Source: Tepidicaulis marinus
GTDB lineage: Bacteria > Pseudomonadota > Alphaproteobacteria > Parvibaculales > Parvibaculaceae
NCBI RefSeq assembly: GCF_000739695.1
Contig: NZ_BBIO01000004.1
Location: forward strand, 1 to 64,000
Length of the DNA: 64,000 nucleotides
Direction: 5' to 3'
Every line of letters starts with the position of its first letter. Position 1 is the first letter of the stretch. The notes beneath the pieces were generated by a model. The model had not been told where the DNA came from. It worked only from the letters and a program-made list of their open reading frames with translations, and made no database searches. Both the position numbers and the translations under genes were made by a program. Below, in pieces: positions 1-10,113 of the stretch.

Positions 1-995
1 AGAAAAACAGGGGACGTGCGTTCGATCCAGGCCGCTTCATGGGGCAACCAGCCCGTGGTCGTCACGAGCGAAATAACGGCAAAGAGCGTCGACAGAATGT
101 CCCCGTGACCTGGCGCCTGGATGAGCGTCACAACCCAGATCACCAGCGTTGCCGCCAGAACCAGATTGAAAAAATAGAGAACTTCCGGATCCTCCCGCAC
201 GGCGCGAAGCCCCGTACGCACCACCTGGCGGTGCGTGGCGAAACTGATGGCGCCAAGGCACATCAGCACCATGAGCCAGAATTTCGGCGCCACACCTTCA
301 TAGGCCGACAGGCCCGCATCGGTTGGCACGAACCCGCCGGTCGAAACGGCAGACAGGGTCAAGCAAACCGCATCGAAGGCGGGAACGCCGCTTGCCCAAA
401 TAACCAACAGCCCGACCAATGTCAGTGTCGTATAGATCCGCCCGATCTCCGTTGCCGTCGACCGCAGGCGCTGCAAGGGATTGGTGGTCTCCCCCCGCGT
501 CAAGGGAGAAAGCCGCAGCGACATGCCGCCGATCCCGAACGAGGCAAAGACGGCCGCCCCCAGAAAGACACTGCCCCAGCCGCCCAGCCATTGCAGGATG
601 GCCCGCCAGAGAATGAGAGCGCGGGATTTGTCGTCCAAAGTTTCGAACACCGTCGCGCCGGTCGTTGTGATGCCGGAGACGGATTCGAAAACCGCGCCGG
701 TAAAGCTTGCATCCGGATGAATGGTAAAAAACGGCAAGGCGCCGAAGAAGGACATGGCTGCCCAGCCGGCTGCGATGAAAGGCAAAAGATCGCGCTTTGT
801 CAGCGAGGCTTCCGTCCCCCTGAACGCCATGATCAAACCGCCCGCCGAAAAAAGCGTGAATAGAAAGCTGAGGCTGAAAGCGGAGAAGGCTTTAGCGTCG
901 GCGCTTGCAAAAGCGAAGACCAACGGCACGGCCATGGCGACGGCGATCACAAGGATCAACCAGCCCAGCGCATGCAGGATGTTGGAATAAACCAT
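1..995 (-). CDS. trkH: Potassium uptake protein TrkH, N-terminal part (cut by window edge)
   Basis: This is the membrane subunit of the Trk/Ktr K+ uptake system, which moves K+ with TrkA as cytoplasmic gate. About 331 residues are visible and no stop is reached, so the C-terminal third lies outside the window (family length is about 480). The ATG at 993-995 lies 6 bp after the trkA stop, so the two are co-transcribed. Visible features are several hydrophobic helices and selectivity-loop motifs: SGITTTGAT about 90 residues in, then STGGFVPTDAG, then TTTGWLP. The adjacent trkA makes the assignment firm. Confidence 0.93.
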   Translation of the reverse strand, partial: MVYSNILHALGWLILVIAVAMAVPLVFAFASADAKAFSAFSLSFLFTLFSAGGLIMAFRGTEASLTKRDLLPFIAAGWAAMSFFGALPFFTIHPDASFTGAVFESVSGITTTGATVFETLDDKSRALILWRAILQWLGGWGSVFLGAAVFASFGIGGMSLRLSPLTRGETTNPLQRLRSTATEIGRIYTTLTLVGLLVIWASGVPAFDAVCLTLSAVSTGGFVPTDAGLSAYEGVAPKFWLMVLMCLGAISFATHRQVVRTGLRAVREDPEVLYFFNLVLAATLVIWVVTLIQAPGHGDILSTLFAVISLVTTTGWLPHEAAWIERTSPVF

Positions 996-1001
996 CGCGC
1001 G

Positions 1002-2378
1002 TCAGAAGAATTCGAGGCTGACCCGGAACATCTGCTCCACGGTCGGCACCTGGTCCGCCCGGGCAAAAATGATCACGCGGTCTTTCGCCGCCACTTCCGT
1101 ACTTCCCCGCGGGATAACGATTTCCTTACCGCGCACGATGGCGCCGATCAAAATACCATCGGGAAGCTGCACATCGCGAAGCGGCTTGCCGACCAGCGGC
1201 GAGGTTTCGAGCGCCTCCGCCTCGATCACTTCCGCCGCGCCGTCATGCACCGAATGGAGGCCGCGGATACGGCCCCGGCGCACATGCTGCAACACGTGCG
1301 AGACGGTCGTGGCGCGCGGATTCAAAAAAGCATCGATGCCGAGCGAGCGCATGAGCGGCGAATACGTACGGTTGTTGATCAGGCTCATCGCCCGGCTGCA
1401 ACCTTCGCGCTTCGCCAGCACACAGGTTAAAATGTTCGCCTGATCGTCATTCGTGAGCGTGACGATGGTTTCGGTGTCGCTAATTCCCGCTTCGCGCAGC
1501 AGCTGCGGATCGAGACCATCGCCATTCAGCACAATGGTGCGTTTCAAATGGTCGGCGGCATAGACGGCGCGCTGGCGGTCCCGCTCCACCACCTTGACAC
1601 GCACGCCGGACTCTTTTTTCTCCAGTTCCCGCGCTACATAGAGGCCGATATTGCCGCCGCCGACAATCAACACCTTGCGGGCCTGTTTTTCCTCATGACC
1701 GAAAATGGCAAGCGAGCGTTTGACGTCGCGCGCGTCGGAAGCAAGATAAACCTCGTCCCCGACAAGCATCTGATCGTCCCGGTGCGGCACGAAAAGCGAA
1801 CCGTTACGCACGATCCCCACGACCCGGGCACGCAGGTCCGGGAACAATTCCGTCAGCTGCTTGAGCGGTGTGTTGACGATGGGACAGTCATCTTCAATGT
1901 TGATCCCGACGACATTGACCCGCCCTTCGGCAAAATCAACCGTCTCGAAAGCGCCGGGCATGGCCAGGCGGCGCAGCACGGTGCGGCCGACTTCCAGCTC
2001 GGGCGAAATGATCACATCGATCGGCATGTGATCGCGGGCGAAAAGGTCTTGCCAGACAGGCTGCAAATAACTTTGCGCGCGGATACGGGCGATCTTCGTC
2101 GGTACGTTGAAGACGGAATGGGCCACCTGGCAGGCCACCATATTCACTTCATCATGGAAGGTAACGGCAATCAGCATATCCGCGTCACGCGCCCCTGCCC
2201 TATCCAGCACATCCGGATGCGCGCCGTGGCCCACAATGGCGCGCACATCCAGACTGTCGCTGATGGACTGAACGAGATTGGGCGACTGATCGACGACGGT
2301 GACGTCGTTCTTCTCGGCAGCAAGCTGCTTGGCAATGCCAAAGCCGACTTGGCCTGCGCCGCAAATAATGACTTTCAT
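1002..2378 (-). CDS. trkA: Trk system regulatory subunit TrkA
   Basis: Peripheral NAD(H)-binding subunit that gates TrkH. The 458-residue protein is two tandem RCK units. The first Rossmann motif is GAGQVGFG near residue 6 and the second is GGGNIGLY near residue 238, each followed by a TrkA_C-like domain. I chose the ATG at 2378, which gives the canonical MKVIICGAGQVG start behind an AGGTC ribosome site; the frame stays open upstream but has no homology there. It lies between ntrX and trkH, the usual alphaproteobacterial order. Confidence 0.95.
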   Translation of the reverse strand: MKVIICGAGQVGFGIAKQLAAEKNDVTVVDQSPNLVQSISDSLDVRAIVGHGAHPDVLDRAGARDADMLIAVTFHDEVNMVACQVAHSVFNVPTKIARIRAQSYLQPVWQDLFARDHMPIDVIISPELEVGRTVLRRLAMPGAFETVDFAEGRVNVVGINIEDDCPIVNTPLKQLTELFPDLRARVVGIVRNGSLFVPHRDDQMLVGDEVYLASDARDVKRSLAIFGHEEKQARKVLIVGGGNIGLYVARELEKKESGVRVKVVERDRQRAVYAADHLKRTIVLNGDGLDPQLLREAGISDTETIVTLTNDDQANILTCVLAKREGCSRAMSLINNRTYSPLMRSLGIDAFLNPRATTVSHVLQHVRRGRIRGLHSVHDGAAEVIEAEALETSPLVGKPLRDVQLPDGILIGAIVRGKEIVIPRGSTEVAAKDRVIIFARADQVPTVEQMFRVSLEFF

Positions 2379-2409
2379 AAGAAAGACCTCATGCGCTCTT
2401 GCGCGATAC

Positions 2410-3804
2410 CTATTGAGCCATATCCATGCGCGCTGGAGCCGAAACGCCGAGCGACTTGAGCTTCCGGTGCAGCGCTGAGCGCTCCATACCAATAAATGCG
2501 GCGGTGCGCGAGATGTTTCCCCCGAAGCGGCTGATCTGCGCCATCAGATATTCCCGCTCGAAGGTTTCCCGCGCCTCGCGCAGCGACATGGCCATGATGT
2601 GCTCGCCGCCCGAGCCATTCATATTCACCGAGGAAGAATTGCTGACTTCGGAGGGCAGCATTTCCGCGCTGATCAGCGTATCGGGCCCGCCCGACGTCAG
2701 GATCATCACTCTTTCGATATTGTTGCGCAGCTGGCGCACATTGCCGGGCCAGTCATGGGCTTGAAGCGCAGCCATGGCATCGTCAGAAATGCGCCGGCGC
2801 GGCAATCCCGTCGAACGGGCGATCTGCTCGATGAAATGGTTCACGAGTTCGGGAATATCGTCCCGGCGCTGGGCGATGGGCGGAATGGTGATCGGCACCA
2901 CATTCAACCGGTGAAACAGGTCCTCGCGGAAATGCCCGTCGGCGATCTCCTTGCGCAGATCCTTGCTCGAGGATGAAACCACGCGCACATCCACGCTGAC
3001 TTTGTTCGCGCCGCCGACGCGGGTAAATGTCTGATCCACGAGAACGCGCAAAATCTTGCCCTGCGTCTCCACCGGCATATCGGCCACTTCATCGAGGAAC
3101 AATGTGCCGCCATGCGCCTGTTCGAAAACGCCGACCTTACGCGGCCCGTCGTTTCCCTCTTCGGTGCCGAACAGTTCTTCTTCCACCCTGTCGGGGGCCA
3201 TGGAGGCGGCATTGATGACGACAAACGGATTTGCCGCGCGCCTTGACTGCGCGTGCAAAAGCCGCGCGGCCACTTCCTTGCCCGAACCGGCAGGGCCGGT
3301 AATCATCACGCGGCTGCCTGTCGGCGCCACTTTTTCGATGGTTTGGCGGACCTGCACCATGGCGGTGGAAGAGCCGATCATATGGCTGTCGACACCTGCC
3401 TTGATTTTCAGTTCTTCGTTTTCGCGGCGCAGCCGGAACGCCTCGATGGCCCGGCGCACAACGAGAATGAGACGGTCCGCCTTGAACGGCTTTTCAATGT
3501 AGTCATAAGCACCGATCTTGATGGCGCTCACGGCGGTTTCTACATTGCCGTGCCCGGAAATGATGATCACAGGAAGGTTCGGAAACCTCTCCTGCAAAAT
3601 ACCAAGCAGCTCAAGCCCGTCGAGACGGCTGCCCTGCAACCAGATATCCAGTACGACGAGTGTCGGCACACGCTCTTCAATTGAGGCAAGCGCGCTGTCG
3701 CTGCAGCGGGCTGTGCGCGTGCCATATCCTTCATCCGCCAGAATACCGGAAATGAGTTCCCGGATATCCGCTTCATCATCAACTATCAGAATATCAGACG
3801 CCAT
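2410..3804 (-). CDS. ntrX: Nitrogen assimilation response regulator NtrX
   Basis: Response regulator partner of NtrY. Domains in order: receiver with phospho-acceptor Asp53 (LVVLDIW) and Lys in EKPF near residue 105; AAA+ domain with Walker A GPAGSGKE near residue 170 and Walker B FLDEVADM; and a Fis-type helix-turn-helix at the C-terminus (FGGNISRTAAFIGMERSALHRK). The sigma-54 contact motif GAFTGA is absent: after ELFGTEE the loop reads GNDGPRKVG. This is known for alphaproteobacterial NtrX and suggests it does not act as a classical sigma-54 activator. The start overlaps the ntrY end by 11 bp, implying translational coupling. Confidence 0.95.
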   Translation of the reverse strand: MASDILIVDDEADIRELISGILADEGYGTRTARCSDSALASIEERVPTLVVLDIWLQGSRLDGLELLGILQERFPNLPVIIISGHGNVETAVSAIKIGAYDYIEKPFKADRLILVVRRAIEAFRLRRENEELKIKAGVDSHMIGSSTAMVQVRQTIEKVAPTGSRVMITGPAGSGKEVAARLLHAQSRRAANPFVVINAASMAPDRVEEELFGTEEGNDGPRKVGVFEQAHGGTLFLDEVADMPVETQGKILRVLVDQTFTRVGGANKVSVDVRVVSSSSKDLRKEIADGHFREDLFHRLNVVPITIPPIAQRRDDIPELVNHFIEQIARSTGLPRRRISDDAMAALQAHDWPGNVRQLRNNIERVMILTSGGPDTLISAEMLPSEVSNSSSVNMNGSGGEHIMAMSLREARETFEREYLMAQISRFGGNISRTAAFIGMERSALHRKLKSLGVSAPARMDMAQ

Positions 3805-6139
3805 TTGCGGCCTCTTTCTCCTCTGTCGTCAAAACCCGCGCCTCTTCTTGCGCTGCGCGGCTCTCCCCAACGTTTGACTCAAGACCCCGGCTCTGACCGT
3901 GAGATGGCAAGGGAAAACGGAGCAATACCTGCGCGCCCGTCTTGCCGTCCGCGCTTTCCGGCGCGTCCCTCATTTCCAGAATCCCGTTATGGTCTTCCAT
4001 GACCTTTTTGACAATGGCAAGGCCCAGCCCCGTTCCTTTTTCACGCGTCGTGACATAAGGCTCCGTCAGACGCTGGCGGCTTTCTTTCGGCAAGCCGCAA
4101 CCTGTATCGGTAATCGTCACGACCGCTTCCTGACCGCTCACCTCGACACGCGCCGATATCTTGCCGATCTTCTCTCCCGGCTCCACTTCGCTGCGCCCGG
4201 TTTCTTGTTCATGATGCGCGCGCACGGCCTCGAAAGCGTTTTTCAGAATATTGGTCAAAGCCTGGCTGATCAGCCGTCCATCGGCCTCCACCTGCACCGG
4301 GGCTGATGGCGGCTCGAACTCATATTGAATTTCCGTATGCGCAACCCGCTGCAAGAACACGGACTGGCGCACCACTTCGCCAAGATCCGTTTCCCGCATC
4401 ACGGCGCTCGGCATCCGCGCGAAGGACGAGAATTCATCCACCATGCGGCCGATATCGTTTACCTGGCGCACGATGGTTTCCGTACATTGCTCGAAGACAT
4501 CCGGATCGGTGGTGATTTCCTTGGCGTATTTACGCCGCAGCCGCTCGGCCGATAGTTGAATGGGAGTGAGCGGGTTCTTGATTTCATGGGCGATGCGCCG
4601 GGCGACATCCGCCCACGCGGCGTTGCGCTGCGCCAGCACCAGTTCGGTAATATCGTCGAAGGTAATGACATAACCTTCAATGTCGTCCCCCGACAGCTCG
4701 CCCGCCACCCGCACATTCAGCGTGCGGTCCTGGCCGCCCACGGAAAGAGACAGCTGCTCCTGCGCCGATTTCTTTTTCGCGCCGGATGCCGCGGCCACCA
4801 CCTGCGCCATGGCAGGCAAAACCTCAACGAGCGGTTTGCCGTAAAATGCCTCGAACGAGCCGCCGAGAAAACGCTGCGCGGCCTTGTTGGCGTGGTTGAT
4901 GCGCCCTTCCGCATCGAGGCCGATAACCCCGGCGCTCACCCCGGCCAGCACGGCTTCGGTGAAGCGGCGGCGTTCATCCATCTCGTGGTTTGCGGAAATC
5001 AGATCGTTACGCTGTTCCTCGATCTGCGAGGTCATGCGGTTGAAGGCGCGGGACAGCCGGTCGATCTCATCATCATCCCCCGCTTCCTCCACCCGGGTGG
5101 AAAGATCGCCGGTGCGCACCCGCTCGGCCGCGCCCATCAGGCGGCCCAACGGCTCGACAATGCGGTTTGCCGCCCAAAGGCCGAGCCATATAGCGGCCAG
5201 CAGCACGACAAGCGCCACGGCGATATAGATCAGCGCGAAGGTGACTTGCACCCCCTTCTGGCGGCCTTGCAAGCTCTTATATTCGCTTACGGCGGCCTGC
5301 GTCCGGGTGAGGTGATCAAGCACGCGTGAATCGATAAAACGGGCGGCATAAAGATAAGCGCCATTGACGCCCGGCAGTTCCAGAAGCGCGCGGATCTGGT
5401 TGCCGTCGCGCACGGTGAAGAGCACGACCTGCCCTTCTTCTGCCTGTTCGAACTGCTCATCCGTCGGCAGGTTCAAAGAGGGGGCGACGCTTGCCGTGGC
5501 GCGGGAGAGAATTTTCCCCTCCCGAGAGATGATATAAGCGGCATTGAGTGCGCGCAGCGCCGCCTGGGTGGCGAGCAGTTTTTGAAAGCGCTGCGGGCTC
5601 GTCGACAGCGAGGTCGCCTCCCGGCTCAAATCGTTCGCCATCAAGGTGACTTCCGAGCGCAGCACCTGGCTGTGCTCTTCCAGATAGGATTCGGCGACTT
5701 CCAGCGAATTGCCGATGATTTCGCGCGTGCGCTCGCCAAACCAAATGTCGAGCCCACGGTTGAGCGTGACGGTGGCGAAGACAGCAACGATAATGGCGGG
5801 CATCACCGCAACGACTGAGAACATCGTCACGAGACGGGCATGCAGCTTGGCGCCGGCAATGCCGCTGCGCCTTGCCAGAATGATCCGCCCCACACGCCAA
5901 AAAATGAGCGCGCACAGGGTCAGAACGACCGCAAGATTGAGAATCAGGAGGATCAGGACGACGCCGTCATCAGGGGTAAAAGGCGTCGCGCCCGTCAGGA
6001 TCAGATAGGTGAAGGAGCCCAGAAACACCCCGGCCACGACAATGGCGACCGCCAGAATTGCCGAGATATTGCGCCGCTGGATGAAGCTGAAAACCCGCCT
6101 ATCCCAGCGGACACCGGTGAGCTGATCAGTCGCCGACAT
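3794..6139 (-). CDS. ntrY: Nitrogen regulation sensor histidine kinase NtrY
   Basis: Membrane sensor kinase of the NtrYX pair (781 residues from the chosen start). Order: N-terminal transmembrane helices, a roughly 170-residue periplasmic sensor, a further helix (VALVVLLAAIWLGLW), HAMP, PAS, HisKA with [13 protein letters not shown] near residue 518, and HATPase with GCGLP and GTGLGLAI. I prefer the ATG at 6139 (MSATDQ), which has AGGA about 10 nt upstream. An in-frame ATG at 6166 and a TTG at 6190 are alternatives. About 190 bp separate it from ntrC, so ntrYX probably has its own promoter. Confidence 0.93.
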   Translation of the reverse strand: MSATDQLTGVRWDRRVFSFIQRRNISAILAVAIVVAGVFLGSFTYLILTGATPFTPDDGVVLILLILNLAVVLTLCALIFWRVGRIILARRSGIAGAKLHARLVTMFSVVAVMPAIIVAVFATVTLNRGLDIWFGERTREIIGNSLEVAESYLEEHSQVLRSEVTLMANDLSREATSLSTSPQRFQKLLATQAALRALNAAYIISREGKILSRATASVAPSLNLPTDEQFEQAEEGQVVLFTVRDGNQIRALLELPGVNGAYLYAARFIDSRVLDHLTRTQAAVSEYKSLQGRQKGVQVTFALIYIAVALVVLLAAIWLGLWAANRIVEPLGRLMGAAERVRTGDLSTRVEEAGDDDEIDRLSRAFNRMTSQIEEQRNDLISANHEMDERRRFTEAVLAGVSAGVIGLDAEGRINHANKAAQRFLGGSFEAFYGKPLVEVLPAMAQVVAAASGAKKKSAQEQLSLSVGGQDRTLNVRVAGELSGDDIEGYVITFDDITELVLAQRNAAWADVARRIAHEIKNPLTPIQLSAERLRRKYAKEITTDPDVFEQCTETIVRQVNDIGRMVDEFSSFARMPSAVMRETDLGEVVRQSVFLQRVAHTEIQYEFEPPSAPVQVEADGRLISQALTNILKNAFEAVRAHHEQETGRSEVEPGEKIGKISARVEVSGQEAVVTITDTGCGLPKESRQRLTEPYVTTREKGTGLGLAIVKKVMEDHNGILEMRDAPESADGKTGAQVLLRFPLPSHGQSRGLESNVGESRAAQEEARVLTTEEKEAANGV

Positions 6140-6329
6140 AATGTTTCTGTCCTGCTCCCAACTCATGCCCCCCGAAACCGGCACTGCCAAGCTGTCCTGC
6201 CCCCCAATGGCAAGTGTGCTCTGCCGGTCACGGCTGAGGCCGGACTGGCCATATAGTGACCCTTGGGAAGGTACACATCAACAACAATGTGGCAAGTTTA
6301 CATCAGAAGCACTGCCAGACCGCCTGGCC

Positions 6330-7772
6330 TCAGCCCAACCCCCGCATCACATGCACGTCAAGTTCGCGGATCTTCTTGCGCAATGTATTACGGTTAATGC
6401 CAAGCAGATGCGCCGCCTTGATCTGGTTTCCCTTGGTCGCGGCGAGGGAGAGAGACAAAAGCGGGCGCTCGACATCGCGCAGGATGCGCTCGTAGAGACC
6501 GGCGGGCGGCAGGTCTGCGCCGAATTTGGCAAATTCGCGCCCGATGATTCGTTCCACGGCGGAACTCAAGGTTTCCTCGCCCAGCTCGATTTCCACAGCC
6601 GGGCCGACGGAGGGCTCGGCAAGCTCCATTTCGATGACCTGCGAGCCGATGCTTTCTTCCGTATAAAGAGCGGCGAGCCGGCGCACCAGATTTTCCAGCT
6701 CGCGCACATTGCCTGGCCAGCGGTAGCGCTTGAGATATTCCATGCCTTCCGCATCGATGGTCTTGTGCGGCAGGCCTTGCGCCTCGCCCTGTTTGAGGAA
6801 GTGGCGCACGAGATCGGGAATATCTTCGGCCCGCTCGCGCAGTGGCGGCAGGCGGATCGGCACCACGTTCAGGCGGTAATAAAGGTCCTCGCGGAAAAGT
6901 CCCTGATTGATGAGCTGGCGCAAATCGCGGTTTGTGGCGGCAACGATCCGCACATCCGTCTTGATCGAGGTGCGCCCGCCCACGGTCGTATATTCGCCTT
7001 CCTGCAGCACGCGCAAAAGCCGGGTTTGAGCCTCCATCGGCATGTCGCCGATTTCATCGAGGAAAAGCGTGCCCCCTTCCGCCTGCTCGAACCGGCCGGC
7101 ATTGCGCTGGCTGGCGCCCGTGAACGCGCCTTTTTCGTGACCGAAAAGCTCGCTTTCGATCAGCTCGCGGGGAATGGCGGCCATGTTGATGGCAACGAAG
7201 GGCCCATGGCGGCGCTTGCCGTAATCGTGCAGCGCGCGGGCGACAAGCTCCTTGCCCGTGCCGCTTTCCCCGGAAATCATCACCGTCAAGTCGGTCTGCA
7301 TCAGGCGCGCGAGAACCCGGTAGATTTCCTGCATCGCCGCCGAGCGGCCGATCAGCGGCATTTTTTCTTCTTCATCGGATTTGGCGCGCGGCAGCGCCGA
7401 TTCCTTCGGCTCCGACATCGCCCGGTCGACGACACGGATAAGCTCGTTGAGATCGAAGGGTTTGGGCAGATATTCGTAAGCGCCGCGCTCGGCCGCCGTG
7501 ATCGCCGTCATCAATGTGTTCTGCGCGCTCATCACGACGATCGGCAGATCGGGCCGCGCCCGTTTGATGCGCGGGATCATGTCGAAGGCGTTTTCGTCCG
7601 GCATCACCACATCCGTGACGATGAGGTCTCCTTCGCCCTGGCTCGCCCAGCGCCAGAGTGTGGCGGCATTGCTCGTCGCGCGCACGTCATAGCCCACACG
7701 GCCCAGCGCCTGGCTGAGCACGGTGCGTATCGCGGTATCGTCATCGGCAATGAGAATTGTTCCGCTGGGCAT
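6330..7772 (-). CDS. ntrC: Nitrogen regulation response regulator NtrC
   Basis: Sigma-54 activator controlled by NtrB phosphorylation. The receiver domain has Asp54 (LIVTDVVMP) and KPF near residue 105. The AAA+ domain has Walker A GESGTGKE near residue 170, an intact GAFTGA near residue 217 and FLDEIGDM. The C-terminal Fis helix-turn-helix ends in [16 protein letters not shown]. Length 480 matches the family. It follows ntrB by 9 bp. The intact GAFTGA contrasts with NtrX next door. Confidence 0.97.
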   Translation of the reverse strand: MPSGTILIADDDTAIRTVLSQALGRVGYDVRATSNAATLWRWASQGEGDLIVTDVVMPDENAFDMIPRIKRARPDLPIVVMSAQNTLMTAITAAERGAYEYLPKPFDLNELIRVVDRAMSEPKESALPRAKSDEEEKMPLIGRSAAMQEIYRVLARLMQTDLTVMISGESGTGKELVARALHDYGKRRHGPFVAINMAAIPRELIESELFGHEKGAFTGASQRNAGRFEQAEGGTLFLDEIGDMPMEAQTRLLRVLQEGEYTTVGGRTSIKTDVRIVAATNRDLRQLINQGLFREDLYYRLNVVPIRLPPLRERAEDIPDLVRHFLKQGEAQGLPHKTIDAEGMEYLKRYRWPGNVRELENLVRRLAALYTEESIGSQVIEMELAEPSVGPAVEIELGEETLSSAVERIIGREFAKFGADLPPAGLYERILRDVERPLLSLSLAATKGNQIKAAHLLGINRNTLRKKIRELDVHVMRGLG

Positions 7773-7781
7773 GGGGACCTC

Positions 7782-8954
7782 TTATCGGTTGAGCTGGAAC
7801 TGGGGGGCGGGCACAGCTTTATCTTCGGGCGCGGGGCCTGAATGCATGGGCAGCAGCACGCGGAAAACCGTACGGCGCGGGCCGCTGTCGCATTCGATGA
7901 TCCCGCCATGATCGCCGACGATTTTTGCGACCAGCGCCAGGCCAAGGCCTGTGCCGGACGATTTCGTCGTCACGAAGGGATCGAAGAGATGCGCCTTGAT
8001 GTCTTCGGAGACGCCGGGACCGTTATCGATGACGCAAATTTCAAGCGGCAGGCCCACACGTTCCTTCGTGCCGGGAACGGAAATGCGCACGCCGGGGCGG
8101 TACGCGGTCGTCAGAATGATTTCGCCGTCATGAGTCCCTATCGCCTCGGCCGCGTTTTTCACGAGATTGAGGAAGACTTGCACGAGCTGGTTCCTGTCGC
8201 CCAGAACCGGCGGCAGCGAGGGGTCGTATTCCTCGGCGATCTTGAGATTGCGGGCAAAGCCCTTCTCAGCAAGCTGGCGCACATAGCCGAGCACGGCATG
8301 AATATTCACCGCCTCGCGCGGCACCGGGCGCTCATCGGAGAAAATCTCCATCCGGTCCACAAGCTGGCGGATGCGGTCCACCTCATCGCAAATCAGTGTG
8401 GTGAGCGTGCGCTCGTCGGGCTCCGCCGTCAGCTCCAGAAGCTGGGCCGCGCCGCGAATGCCCGAAAGCGGGTTCTTGATCTCATGGGCCAGAACCGCCG
8501 CCATGCCGACGACGGAGCGCGCCGCGCCGCGATGGGTGAGCTGGCGGTCCATCTTGTGGGCCATGGTCCGCTCTTGCAGGATGACGAGCACCTGCCGCTC
8601 CCCTTCTTCCGTGTCACCGATCGGAGTGACCTGAATGTCGACGGATTTTTCACCGAAGCGCGGCGAGGCCAAGTCGACCCCGTATTCATTGACCGAGGCC
8701 GCGTTTTCCATCACCTGATCGATCAGGGTGAGAAGCGGACTTCCAAAGGGCACGAATTCGGAAAGCGGGCGGCGGGTGAGCACGGCATCGGAAGACTGGA
8801 AAAATTGCTGCGCCGCATCGTTTGTATAATGGCACTTGCCATCGGCTGCGACGACGAGAACCGGATGCGGCAACGCATTCAAAATGCTTTCAGGGCCGGA
8901 GCCCCCCGCTCCCGGCCACCCCTTGCCGGGCTTTGCCGCCGTTTTCACGTTCAT
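7782..8954 (-). CDS. ntrB: Nitrogen regulation sensor histidine kinase NtrB
   Basis: Soluble kinase/phosphatase for NtrC, normally set by PII (GlnB) according to nitrogen status. The 390 residues hold an N-terminal PAS domain (about 25-130), HisKA with [13 protein letters not shown] (His near residue 157) and HATPase with DNGPGV and GTGLGLAL. No transmembrane helix is visible. The start overlaps the end of dusB by 4 bp (ATGA), the classic nifR3-ntrB-ntrC arrangement. Confidence 0.96.
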   Translation of the reverse strand: MNVKTAAKPGKGWPGAGGSGPESILNALPHPVLVVAADGKCHYTNDAAQQFFQSSDAVLTRRPLSEFVPFGSPLLTLIDQVMENAASVNEYGVDLASPRFGEKSVDIQVTPIGDTEEGERQVLVILQERTMAHKMDRQLTHRGAARSVVGMAAVLAHEIKNPLSGIRGAAQLLELTAEPDERTLTTLICDEVDRIRQLVDRMEIFSDERPVPREAVNIHAVLGYVRQLAEKGFARNLKIAEEYDPSLPPVLGDRNQLVQVFLNLVKNAAEAIGTHDGEIILTTAYRPGVRISVPGTKERVGLPLEICVIDNGPGVSEDIKAHLFDPFVTTKSSGTGLGLALVAKIVGDHGGIIECDSGPRRTVFRVLLPMHSGPAPEDKAVPAPQFQLNR

Positions 8955-9976
8955 GCAGCCAGCCTTTCCATCTCATCCATATAATGACGCTCCAGCGCCG
9001 CGAGGACTTTGTCCGGTTCGGTTTCCCGCAGCACCGCCGCCTTGATGGGGCCGCTCTGCGTCCCGGCTTTCGCCGCCAGTTCGTCCAGATACCAGGCAAG
9101 ATGTTTGCGGGCGATGCGGTTGCCGAGCGCCGTGCCGTAAAGGGTGAGCGTGTCTTCGTATTGCGTGCGCACCATCTCCCATTGAGCGGCAAGGGAAGGC
9201 TCGGCGGGCACGCTGCCCGTTTCGAGGAATTCGGCAACTTGAGATAAAAGCCAGGGCCGCCCATTCGCCCCCCGCCCGATCATCACGCCGTCGGCGCCGG
9301 AAAGCTCGAGACAGCGCGCGGCATCTTCAAGGCTCAAAATGTCGCCATTGGCGATGAGCGGAATGGAGACGGCCTCCTTCACCGGGCGGATCGCCGCCCA
9401 ATCGGCATTGCCTTTGTAAAACTGGCAGCGGGTGCGCCCATGCACGGTCACAAGCTGCACCCCTGCCGCCTCGGCACGCCGGGCAAGCTCGGGCGCATTC
9501 AGCGAGTTTTCATCCCAGCCAAGACGCATTTTCAGCGTTACCGGCACGCGGACCGCCCCCACTACGGCCTCGATAAGCTGCTGGGCATGATCGAGGTCGC
9601 GCATCAGGGCGGAGCCGGAAAGACCCGTCGTCACTTGTTTGGAGGGGCAGCCCATATTGATGTCGATAATGTCAGCGCCGGCCGCCTCGGCGAGCGCCGC
9701 GCCCTTGGCCATCCATTCCGCTTCCCGCCCGGCAAGCTGAATGACGAGCGGGCCCTCCAGCCCCTCGCCCGCCGCGCGGCGCACCACATCAGGGCGCGCC
9801 CTGACCAGCTCCTCGCTTGCCACCATTTCCGACACCACGAGCCCGGCTCCCAGCCGCTCGGCCAGCCGCCGGTAAGGCAAATCGGTTACGCCGGACATGG
9901 GCGCCAGGAAGACTGAATTGCGGGCCTCGACAGGGCCAATCTGAATATGCATGGATGGGGCCGCTTTTTTGGGCAT
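8951..9976 (-). CDS. dusB: tRNA-dihydrouridine synthase DusB (NifR3)
   Basis: FMN enzyme reducing specific uridines in the tRNA D-loop with NADPH. It shows the Dus TIM-barrel start ([15 protein letters not shown]), the catalytic Cys in NMGCPSKQV near residue 108, and [11 protein letters not shown] and IANGDI motifs. Length 341 is normal. The N-terminus is uncertain: the first ATG gives MPKKAAPS, and a second ATG eight codons later gives MHIQIG; neither has a clear ribosome site. It is the first gene of the ntr operon and is divergent from ispDF across 137 bp. Confidence 0.93.
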   Translation of the reverse strand: MPKKAAPSMHIQIGPVEARNSVFLAPMSGVTDLPYRRLAERLGAGLVVSEMVASEELVRARPDVVRRAAGEGLEGPLVIQLAGREAEWMAKGAALAEAAGADIIDINMGCPSKQVTTGLSGSALMRDLDHAQQLIEAVVGAVRVPVTLKMRLGWDENSLNAPELARRAEAAGVQLVTVHGRTRCQFYKGNADWAAIRPVKEAVSIPLIANGDILSLEDAARCLELSGADGVMIGRGANGRPWLLSQVAEFLETGSVPAEPSLAAQWEMVRTQYEDTLTLYGTALGNRIARKHLAWYLDELAAKAGTQSGPIKAAVLRETEPDKVLAALERHYMDEMERLAA

Positions 9977-10113
9977 ATTAATTCACTGCCTATCTATTAT
10001 GCAATGTACGGTGGTTTTTCCCGGCTGGCAAGGGTTTCCACGGGCGAAACCCTCACAGATCCCCGCCTGCCAAGCCTCTTGCCAAGCGGGGGCTGCCATG
10101 GGAAAGGAATACC

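Noticed and set aside
6141-7841. A 566-codon plus-strand frame opposite ntrC
   Set aside because: ntrC on the minus strand is fully conserved; the plus frame is its mirror and has no recognisable domain.
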